From contig JAIDEF010000307.1 of assembly GCA_029054965.1 (NCBI GenBank), forward strand, positions 1 through 6,049: a stretch of 6,049 nt of DNA. Direction: 5' to 3'. A program made the translations under genes and the position numbers. The DNA comes from Eubacterium sp. GTDB lineage: Bacteria > Bacillota > Clostridia > Oscillospirales > Acutalibacteraceae. A model generated the notes under the pieces. The model worked only from the letters and a program-made list of their open reading frames with translations. It was not told where the DNA came from and made no database searches. Shown here piece by piece: positions 1-5,128 of this stretch (position 1 is the first letter of the stretch; each line of letters opens with the position of its first letter).

Positions 1-23
1 ATATATGATAAAAAGAATTTCAT
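1..23 (-). CDS. N-terminus of probable two-component sensor histidine kinase (partial, runs off left edge)
   Basis: An ATG on the minus strand at 23-21 opens a frame reading M-K-F-F-L-S-Y before the window ends. An AAGGA ribosome binding site overlaps the TAA stop of the upstream response regulator (34-36) and sits about seven bases before this ATG, so the two genes are 10 bases apart and probably translationally coupled. A short Met-Lys-hydrophobic start is what BceS/GraS-type kinases have just before their first membrane segment. The kinase identity is inferred from position, because regulators of this type are normally followed by their kinase; seven residues cannot prove it. An ABC-transporter permease would be the main alternative. 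Confidence 0.55.
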
Positions 24-33
24 ATTGTTTTCC

Positions 34-705
34 TTATTCCACAATGTAACCCATTTTGAATTTTGTTTTTATAAAACTGTCAAGCCCTGCCTCCTCAAGC
101 TTTTTTCTAAGTCTGCTCACGTTGACAGTCAGGGTGTTTTCATCAACAAAGCTGTCAGTTTTCCAAAGCTTTTCCATAAGGGTTTCTCGGCTGACTATTT
201 TTCCCTTGTTGTTCATAAGTGTTAAAAGGATGATGTACTCGTTTTTGGTCAGCGGTATGCTTTCTCCATCATAAACGAGTGTGCTGTCGCCTGTGTTGAG
301 CAGTGCACCGCGGTGCTCTATAATTGTTACGGATTCTGCAAAATCATATGTTCGTCTGAGCATTGCCTGTATTTTTGCAATAAGCACGTTTTGTTCAAAG
401 GGCTTTGCAATAAAATCGTCACCGCCCATATTCATTGCCATAATAATGTTCATATTGTCAGATGCGGAGGATATAAAAATAACAGGAACCTTTGATACCT
501 TTCTGATTTCACTGCACCAGTGATAGCCGTTGTAAAAGGGCAGCGATATGTCCATTAATACCAGGTGCGGGTCATATTCTGCAAATTCTGCCATAATGCT
601 GCTGAAGCTTTGTGCACACCTTGCTTCCATATTCCACAGCTCAGCCTGTTTTTTTATTGCCTGTGCTATCCCTCTGTCATCCTCAACTATAAAAATACGG
701 TACAT
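34..705 (-). CDS. OmpR-family response regulator, BceR/GraR-like
   Basis: A 223-residue two-domain regulator of normal length for the family. The receiver domain (about residues 2-118) has the acidic pocket at E8-D9, the phosphoacceptor Asp52 in MDISLP, the switch Ser79/Ser80 in FISS and Lys101 in AKPF. The winged-helix DNA-binding domain covers about 130-223, with the recognition-helix region DENTLTVNVSRLRKKL and a C-terminal MGYIVE wing. The segments NGYHWCSEIR and MAMNMGGDDFIAKPF resemble regulators of bacitracin/antimicrobial-peptide sensing systems (BceR, GraR, BraR) more than PhoB or VanR. The start at 705 is chosen because GAGGAAG lies six bases upstream. An in-frame TTG at 750 would put the start inside the promoter. 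It is followed by a probable kinase start at 23. By family, the phosphorylated protein would activate a BceAB-type transporter, which is not in the window. Confidence 0.9.
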   Translation of the reverse strand: MYRIFIVEDDRGIAQAIKKQAELWNMEARCAQSFSSIMAEFAEYDPHLVLMDISLPFYNGYHWCSEIRKVSKVPVIFISSASDNMNIIMAMNMGGDDFIAKPFEQNVLIAKIQAMLRRTYDFAESVTIIEHRGALLNTGDSTLVYDGESIPLTKNEYIILLTLMNNKGKIVSRETLMEKLWKTDSFVDENTLTVNVSRLRKKLEEAGLDSFIKTKFKMGYIVE

Positions 706-733
706 TGCTAACTTCCTCGTCGTGTTTTTGTTT

Positions 734-762
734 ATTTTATCACGGCACAAATTGTTTGTAAA
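734..762 (-). promoter_or_regulatory. Sigma-A-type promoter of the response regulator
   Basis: On the minus strand, TTTACA (762-757) and TAAAAT (739-734) are 17 bases apart, with an extended -10 TGA just before the -10 hexamer. Transcription would start near 727, giving a leader of about 20 nt before the ATG at 705. This rules out the longer TTG start at 750. Confidence 0.65.
747..759. promoter_or_regulatory. Candidate operator palindrome inside the regulator promoter
   Basis: ACAAA-TTG-TTTGT is an inverted repeat with perfect 5-bp arms, lying in the spacer and -35 edge of the regulator promoter. It could be an autoregulatory or repressor site. Palindromes this short in AT-rich DNA are common, and it does not exactly match the BceR site format I recall (inverted repeats built on ACA...TGT with a shorter gap), so support is weak. 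Confidence 0.22.
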
Positions 763-789
763 TGCCGAAAAGATTAATGTTTTTTAATA

Positions 790-818
790 TTGCTTTTATG
801 TGTTGTATATAGTATAAT
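790..818 (+). promoter_or_regulatory. Strong sigma-A promoter of the MATE gene
   Basis: TTGCTT (790-795) and a perfect TATAAT (813-818) are separated by 17 bases. The start point would be near 825, about 110 nt before the MATE start codon. That unusually long leader contains the structured RNA described at 838-914. It diverges from the regulator promoter at 734-762. Confidence 0.8.
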
Positions 819-837
819 AAAAGAAAAATAATATTGT

Positions 838-914
838 TCACCGCCGGGTGATTTCAGTGCTGAAATTCGTATCGTTAGGCCATAGAAGATACGAGCTTCG
901 GCACTTTTATTTTT
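838..914 (+). promoter_or_regulatory. Structured leader RNA, candidate guanidine-IV (mepA-motif) riboswitch
   Basis: Three stems can be drawn. P1 is TCACC/GGTGA (838-842 with 847-851) closing the loop GCCG. P2 is ATTTCA/TGAAAT (851-856 with 861-866) with loop GTGC. The third is a long terminator hairpin (857-904) followed by a T-tract. P2 and the terminator both need bases 857-864, so they exclude each other, as in a transcriptional switch. GCC in the P1 loop (843-845) is complementary to GGC in the terminator-hairpin loop (878-880), allowing a loop-loop contact. Guanidine-IV riboswitches are known to precede MepA-type MATE genes in Clostridia and act as transcriptional ON switches, which suits this layout. 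The class assignment rests on gene context and architecture, not on a model search; the structured, terminating leader itself is much more certain. Confidence 0.6.
857..914 (+). terminator. Conditional intrinsic terminator in the MATE leader
   Basis: GTGCTGAA (857-864) pairs with TTCGGCAC (897-904) over 8 bp with one G-U pair. After a small internal loop, TCGTATC (867-873) pairs with GATACGA (888-894) around a 14-base loop. TTTTATTTTT (905-914) follows directly, giving a typical intrinsic terminator. It lies upstream of the ribosome binding site at 922-926, so it would stop transcription before the coding region unless prevented. Confidence 0.78.
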
Positions 915-934
915 GCCTGAAAAGGAGAAGGTTA

Positions 935-2248
935 ATGCGTAACGGAAAAATATTTAAGGAATTTATAAAATATGTTTCATTTAATATTATGGGTCAGCTT
1001 GCTTATTCGTGCTATACGCTTGCAGATACCTTTTTTGTTTCGTCTGCTTTGGGGTCAAACGGTCTTGCAGCATTAAATCTTGCTTTTCCGGTGCTTTGCT
1101 TTATCAATGGAACAGGACTGATGATAGGTATAGGTGGTGGAACAAAATTCACTGTCAGTAAGATAAGAGGAGAAAAGGATAAAGCAAACAGAGTGTTTAC
1201 AAATTCCGTTTATCTGGTGCTGGTTTTTTCAGTTTTGTTCTTTTTGTCAGGTGTGTTTTTATCAGATAAAATCGTGTGCCTGCTTGGTGCAGATGACACA
1301 ATTTTTACAATGACAAATACATATCTGCAAACAATGCTGTTTTTTGCACCTGCATTTTTAATCAATAATCTTCTTCAGTGCTTTGTCAGAAACGACGGCA
1401 GTCCGTCCCTTTCAATGGCGGCTATGATTACAGGCAGTTTTTCAAATGTTGTACTTGATTATATTTTTGTTTTTCCGCTTGATATGGGTATTTTTGGTGC
1501 AATACTTGCAACGGGTCTTGCTCCTGTCATAAGCATTATGGTGCTGTCACCATATATTATAAAGCGTAAAAACAACTTTCATTTAACGAAATGTTTGCCT
1601 GATATCAGGAGGCTTTTCGGCATTATTTCAGGTGGTGTGCCTGCATTTGTTACGGAGGCATCATCAGGTGTTACGATGCTTGTATTTAATTCAATCATTT
1701 TAAGGCTGGCCGGTAATGTTGGTGTTGCCGCATATGGAATTGTAGCGGCAGTTTCGCTTGTAGTTGTTGCCATTTACACAGGGCTTTCGCAGGGAATACA
1801 GCCGATAATCAGCAAAAGCCACGGATTGGGAAATAAGAGTGACGTCAAAGCAATACGCAGATATTCATTTATAACAGTAGTGCTCCTTTCAGCTGTTATT
1901 TACTCAAGTATATTTTTTGGTGCACAGCCGATTGCCGCGGTATTTAACAGTGAGCATAATGAGGTGCTGCAGCAGATTGCTGTTACAGGCTTGAAAATCT
2001 ATTTTATATCCTGTCCTTTCGTGGGCTTTAATATTATTACTTCAACCTGTTTTGCTTCAACAGAAAATCCAAAGCCTGCAAATATCATTTCAATTTTAAG
2101 GGGCTTCATCATTATTATTCCTATGGCGTTCCTGATGTCAGCATTGTTTAAAATGCTTGGTGTATGGCTTGCCTTTCCTTTAACCGAGTTTGTTGCTGCT
2201 GTGATAGGTGCTGTACTGTTTAAATATGGCAGTAATAAACAGATATAA
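935..2248 (+). CDS. MATE-family multidrug/cation efflux transporter, MepA-like
   Basis: A 437-residue polytopic membrane protein close to the usual MATE length, with about twelve hydrophobic segments in two MatE halves (roughly 10-205 and 225-430). Family-typical features are ADTFF near 30-34 in the first helix, the GTGLMIGIGGG stretch (59-69), NVVLDYIFVF with GxxGAxLAT (171-193), and GLSQGIQPI (283-291) at the matching place in the second half. The protein would export cationic drugs or similar compounds in exchange for Na+ or H+; the substrate is not readable from the sequence. ATG at 935 is chosen because AGGAG lies seven bases upstream. An in-frame GTG at 848 falls inside the leader hairpin and would add a polar, Arg-rich extension foreign to the family. 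If the leader is a guanidine-IV switch, guanidinium becomes a plausible substrate. The gene is its own transcription unit, ended by the hairpin at 2252-2284. Confidence 0.9.
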   Translation: MRNGKIFKEFIKYVSFNIMGQLAYSCYTLADTFFVSSALGSNGLAALNLAFPVLCFINGTGLMIGIGGGTKFTVSKIRGEKDKANRVFTNSVYLVLVFSVLFFLSGVFLSDKIVCLLGADDTIFTMTNTYLQTMLFFAPAFLINNLLQCFVRNDGSPSLSMAAMITGSFSNVVLDYIFVFPLDMGIFGAILATGLAPVISIMVLSPYIIKRKNNFHLTKCLPDIRRLFGIISGGVPAFVTEASSGVTMLVFNSIILRLAGNVGVAAYGIVAAVSLVVVAIYTGLSQGIQPIISKSHGLGNKSDVKAIRRYSFITVVLLSAVIYSSIFFGAQPIAAVFNSEHNEVLQQIAVTGLKIYFISCPFVGFNIITSTCFASTENPKPANIISILRGFIIIIPMAFLMSALFKMLGVWLAFPLTEFVAAVIGAVLFKYGSNKQI

Positions 2249-2251
2249 AAT

Positions 2252-2284
2252 AAAAGAGCAATGTGTTTTTACATTGCTCTTTTT
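2252..2284. terminator. Bidirectional intrinsic terminator between MATE and acyl-CoA synthetase genes
   Basis: AGAGCAATGT (2255-2264) pairs perfectly with ACATTGCTCT (2271-2280) around GTTTTT. On the plus strand TTTT follows (2281-2284). On the minus strand the hairpin is followed by TTTATTTTA. It lies 6 bases after the MATE stop and about 15 bases after the convergent ligase stop, so it can serve both genes. Confidence 0.88.
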
Positions 2285-2299
2285 GATGGATAATTGTGT

Positions 2300-3979
2300 T
2301 TATTTAAGCACCTTGAAATCAACCTTGCCGATTTTTGTTCTTGGCAGCTCGTCGATGAATTCAATCTGCTTTGGTACTGACCATTTTGAGAGGTTCTGCA
2401 TACCAAAATCAATGATTTTCTTTTTAAGTGCTTCCTCGTCGTCAGATGCATATTTCTTGTTTTTAACAACAAACAGTTTTAATTTTGTGTTGCCTTCCTC
2501 ACCTGTACCGATTGCACAGCAGTCATAAATTTCTGCCATTGCACGATAAGACTCTTCAATGAAGGAAGGGTAAACAAGATAACCGCTGATTTTGTAAACT
2601 CTCTTTAATCTCTGACGGTAATAAATATCGTTTGTTCCATCCTCAATAAAGCACATATCACCGGTGTGAAGCCATACTCTGCCGTCCTCGTGCTTAACAA
2701 GCATTTTTGCAGTTTCCTCAGGGTCGTTCCAGTAGCCCTGCATAAGTGTAGGACCATAAACGCAAAGCTCACCATCCTCGCCCTTAACCTCCTCGGTGGT
2801 ACCCGGCTTAACTGTCATAACCTCAATGTTATATGTAGGCAAACCGATACAGCCTTGAGGAGCTTCTCTTCTCATATCGGTAAATGAGCAGACAGTTACA
2901 CATTCAGTTAAGCCATAGCCTGTTGCAAAATGGAATTTAGAGCCGTTTTCTTTAAGCATTCTATCCATTTTTTCAGTCAGTGAATAAGGTACAACGTCAC
3001 CGCCTGAGCCGATAAGCTTCATTGAACTCATATCAACACCCTTAAGGTAACCTGCTTTGTAAACCTTTTCAAAAAAGTCAGGCACGCCGAATACATAGTT
3101 GATGTGATATTTTTTGATTGCATCAGAGCACATTTTTGCATCAAACTGCGGGAACAGTGACTGAGCCTGACCCACAATAATTGAGTAATGCATACACATA
3201 CCGAAGCCGAAGCCGTGGAAAACAGGGAGTGCTGTAAGCATAACGTCGTTATCAGGGTCGATCTTCTTTTCAATAACAGTGTCAACAACATCCCATACCT
3301 CATAAGAAAGATTGTTGATATTGTAGTTTGAAAGCATAACTGCTTTAGGATTGCCTGTTGTGCCGCCTGTCATCATTGTAACAGCAGTTGCGTTATAATC
3401 AGTTTCAATTTCAACTGTGTGGTTTTCAAGATATTTTTTACCCTCTGCAAGAAAATCTGTCCATTCAATGAGCTTTCTTACACCTGTTGCCTTAGCGGTT
3501 TTACCTTTGATTTTTTTCTTGTAGAGCATATTTGCGATAAAGCCGTAAGGTGTTTTAGGGAAGTATTGTGCAGTTCTGCATTTAACAAGTGTCAAATCGT
3601 TCATTCCTGCAAATGCTTTTTCGCTTACGTCAAAGCAGAAAGCAAATTTTGCACCAACAAGATTTTTTGCGTACTGTGCCTCGCTTGCTACTGAAAGGGG
3701 ATGAAGCATTGATGCAATTGCACCGATTTTATTGATAGCGTAAATTGCTGTTATGCACTGCGGCATATTCGGAGCACAGACAATGACCCTGTCACCCTTT
3801 CTTACTCCGTTAGCAAGAAGTGCTGCTGCACAGCAGTTAACCATTTCATCTGCCTGATTCCAGCTTATGGTATTGTTGTAATAATAAAAGCATGGTTTGT
3901 CACCTCTTGCGGCAACAGAGTCCATGAATTTTTCATACATAGTCTTTTTTACATCATATTTGCTGGTGAATTCTGCCAT
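2300..3979 (-). CDS. Acyl-CoA synthetase / AMP-binding ligase (fatty-acid-CoA ligase-like)
   Basis: A 559-residue class I adenylate-forming enzyme of normal length. It should activate a carboxylic acid with ATP to an acyl-AMP and transfer it to CoA; FadD-like fatty acids are the likeliest substrates. Visible core motifs are the P-loop TGGTTGNPK (204-212), GYGLTE (354-359), GELCVYGPTLMQGYW (403-417), LHTGD with Asp441, the hinge region QRLKRVYKISGY (456-467) and the C-terminal PRTKIGK with catalytic Lys552. The hinge has Gln456-Arg457 where many relatives have Asp-Arg, a common kind of variation. No signal peptide or carrier-protein domain is present, so it is a free-standing cytoplasmic enzyme. 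The ATG at 3979 is chosen because GGAGGA lies a few bases upstream. The longer start at 4024 sits almost on the predicted transcription start. It is monocistronic with its own promoter. An o-succinylbenzoate or aryl-CoA ligase is less likely, given no pathway neighbours. Confidence 0.88.
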   Translation of the reverse strand: MAEFTSKYDVKKTMYEKFMDSVAARGDKPCFYYYNNTISWNQADEMVNCCAAALLANGVRKGDRVIVCAPNMPQCITAIYAINKIGAIASMLHPLSVASEAQYAKNLVGAKFAFCFDVSEKAFAGMNDLTLVKCRTAQYFPKTPYGFIANMLYKKKIKGKTAKATGVRKLIEWTDFLAEGKKYLENHTVEIETDYNATAVTMMTGGTTGNPKAVMLSNYNINNLSYEVWDVVDTVIEKKIDPDNDVMLTALPVFHGFGFGMCMHYSIIVGQAQSLFPQFDAKMCSDAIKKYHINYVFGVPDFFEKVYKAGYLKGVDMSSMKLIGSGGDVVPYSLTEKMDRMLKENGSKFHFATGYGLTECVTVCSFTDMRREAPQGCIGLPTYNIEVMTVKPGTTEEVKGEDGELCVYGPTLMQGYWNDPEETAKMLVKHEDGRVWLHTGDMCFIEDGTNDIYYRQRLKRVYKISGYLVYPSFIEESYRAMAEIYDCCAIGTGEEGNTKLKLFVVKNKKYASDDEEALKKKIIDFGMQNLSKWSVPKQIEFIDELPRTKIGKVDFKVLK

Positions 3980-4036
3980 ATGTCTTCCTCCGTTATCTTG
4001 AACACATTGCGTGGTTATGTTCATTTTCTGCTGATG

Positions 4037-4065
4037 ATTATATCAATCTAAAATACTTTTGTCTA
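4037..4065 (-). promoter_or_regulatory. Sigma-A promoter of the acyl-CoA synthetase gene
   Basis: On the minus strand TAGACA (4065-4060) and a perfect TATAAT (4042-4037) are separated by 17 bases, with an extended -10 TGA. Transcription would start near 4030, about 50 nt before the ATG at 3979. Confidence 0.78.
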
Positions 4066-4099
4066 CTATTTTTATTGATAATTTATATTTGTTTAATAA

Positions 4100-4127
4100 T
4101 TGACAAGCTGTTTGTTAACATTATATT
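4100..4127 (+). promoter_or_regulatory. Upstream tandem promoter of the DUF2238-like gene
   Basis: A perfect TTGACA (4100-4105) and TATATT (4122-4127) are separated by 16 bases. Its -10 ends on the base where the -35 of the second promoter begins. Confidence 0.5.
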
Positions 4128-4154
4128 TGACATTTTTTTTATATGTGATAAAAT
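4127..4154 (+). promoter_or_regulatory. Downstream tandem promoter of the DUF2238-like gene
   Basis: A perfect TTGACA (4127-4132) and TAAAAT (4149-4154) are separated by 16 bases that include a run of eight T and an extended -10 TGA. The start would be near 4161, about 23 nt before the GTG start at 4184. This is the better candidate of the two. Confidence 0.65.
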
Positions 4155-4183
4155 GAAACATATTTTATATTTGAGGTGCGCTT

Positions 4184-4867
4184 GTGGCTTATAAAATAAA
4201 AAAAGACCCTATAAATAAAATACCTAAACCACAGTTTATATTCTGGCCGATTGTCAGAGTGTCAATGCTCATATGTGCCGCATATTCATTTATTCATGGT
4301 GATGTGGTGATGGGCTTTGAAAGTGTGTTCTGTTTCATTTTTACGCATTTGTGGGATATGTTTCAGGTTTTCGGCAACGGCAGCTTTATTGAGGAGGTGC
4401 CGCCTCTCAGTCAGACAATGCTGAATATCATCATTTTTGTGGGTATTGTAATAGGCTCTTATTTTGGCTTTTTTGACAGTATTTCATGGTTTGATAATAT
4501 GATGCATATTTTGTCAGGCTTTGTCTGTGCGGTGTTTGGTTATGATTTTGCTGTTATTATTCAGCGTAAAAAGGGACAGTGTGCCGCAACCCTTGCCGCA
4601 ATTTTTTCAATAATGTTTGCACTTTCAATTGCAGTAGGATGGGAATTCTACGAATTTTTAATGGACTACCTTCACGGGACAAACCTTCAGCTTTCAAAGG
4701 CAGGACCGGAAACAGCAATGTTTGACCTTTCAAAGTATAATAATGAATACGGCTATCTCGGTCTGGTTGATACTATGACCGATATGATGATGAATGCCTG
4801 CGGCGGTTTAGTCGGTATGGTGTTTATGATAGTGCTCAGAAACAGAAAAAAGAAAAATAATAAATAG
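4184..4867 (+). CDS. Polytopic membrane protein, DUF2238/YjdF-like
   Basis: A 227-residue membrane protein with about five or six hydrophobic segments, a short basic N-terminus, and a basic C-terminal tail (RNRKKKNNK). The start is GTG at 4184, with GAGGTG five bases upstream. Conserved-looking polar residues sit at membrane edges: FDNMMHILSG (103-112, Asp104 and His108), GWEFYE (152-157, Glu154 and Glu157), and DTMTDMMMNACGG (196-208, Asp196, Asp200, Asn204). This D..H / WE..E / DT..D pattern matches what I recall of the DUF2238 (YjdF-like) family, whose function is unknown; the His/Glu/Asp set suggests metal binding or an intramembrane active site, which is inference. VanZ-like proteins were considered but the motif order fits less well. 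It stands alone with two promoters and a hairpin after the stop. Confidence 0.72.
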   Translation: MAYKIKKDPINKIPKPQFIFWPIVRVSMLICAAYSFIHGDVVMGFESVFCFIFTHLWDMFQVFGNGSFIEEVPPLSQTMLNIIIFVGIVIGSYFGFFDSISWFDNMMHILSGFVCAVFGYDFAVIIQRKKGQCAATLAAIFSIMFALSIAVGWEFYEFLMDYLHGTNLQLSKAGPETAMFDLSKYNNEYGYLGLVDTMTDMMMNACGGLVGMVFMIVLRNRKKKNNK

Positions 4868-4884
4868 TATTAAATAACAGAGTG

Positions 4885-4907
4885 CCCGAAGGTTAATCCT
4901 TCGGGTT
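4885..4907. terminator. Hairpin after the DUF2238-like gene, weak terminator
   Basis: CCCGAAGG (4885-4892) pairs perfectly with CCTTCGGG (4898-4905) around TTAAT, 17 bases past the stop codon. Only TT follows on the plus strand and there is no good T-run on the minus strand, so termination may be inefficient or the hairpin may mainly stabilise the mRNA 3' end. Confidence 0.5.
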
Positions 4908-5015
4908 AGACTGTCGATAAAGTGGGCTGAATCACGCACTAAGATTAATGAACAGAAAATTTACTGTTTCATATGATTGTAAGACAGAGGCTTGTTTCTG
5001 CCGACAAAACAATTT

Positions 5016-5062
5016 AAAAGCCTTGCAATTTTAATAAATTGCAAGGCTTTTGTGCGTTTTTT
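5016..5062. terminator. Strong bidirectional terminator between convergent genes
   Basis: AAAAGCCTTGCAATTT (5016-5031) pairs perfectly with the complementary arm at 5036-5051 around TAAT, a 16-bp stem. The plus strand has TTTT at its end and TTTTTT at 5057-5062. On the minus strand the stem ends in TTTT followed by AAATTGTTTTG. It is about 78 bases beyond the stop of the MraY-like gene and can end transcription from both sides. Confidence 0.85.
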
Positions 5063-5128
5063 GTTATTCACATTTCAATACGAATTATATAGCTTTGATT
5101 TGTTTCTAATACCATTAAGCACGATTAT

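Noticed and set aside
706..750. Longer response-regulator start at a TTG at 750
   Set aside because: It lies between the promoter -35 and -10 boxes. The ATG at 705 begins the receiver domain exactly and has GAGGAAG upstream.
25..787. Several short plus-strand frames opposite the response regulator (and similar ones opposite the MATE, ligase and other genes)
   Set aside because: They are antisense or out-of-frame shadows of well-supported genes, lack convincing ribosome binding sites and show no recognisable family.
848..934. Longer MATE reading frame starting at a GTG at 848
   Set aside because: The GTG is inside the P1 hairpin, there is no ribosome binding site before it, and the added residues are Arg-rich and unlike MATE N-termini. 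ATG at 935 has AGGAG correctly spaced.
825..934. Other leader RNA classes for the MATE leader (guanidine-I/ykkC, guanidine-II/mini-ykkC, guanidine-III, c-di-GMP, purine, T-box)
   Set aside because: I could not find their hallmark motifs, such as paired ACGR tetraloops for mini-ykkC or a T-box sequence before the terminator. The architecture and gene context fit guanidine-IV better.
3980..4024. Longer acyl-CoA synthetase start at 4024
   Set aside because: It is only about six bases from the predicted transcription start. ATG at 3979 has a strong GGAGGA site and the next residues fit the family.
4184..4867. VanZ-like assignment for the membrane protein
   Set aside because: The D..H, WE..E and DT..D pattern and its order fit DUF2238/YjdF better, although this was judged from memory of the families.
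4868..5128. A small gene or RNA gene between the DUF2238-like and MraY-like genes
   Set aside because: No frame with a start and ribosome binding site and no tRNA-like fold was seen. The two hairpins are sufficiently explained as 3' ends of the convergent genes.
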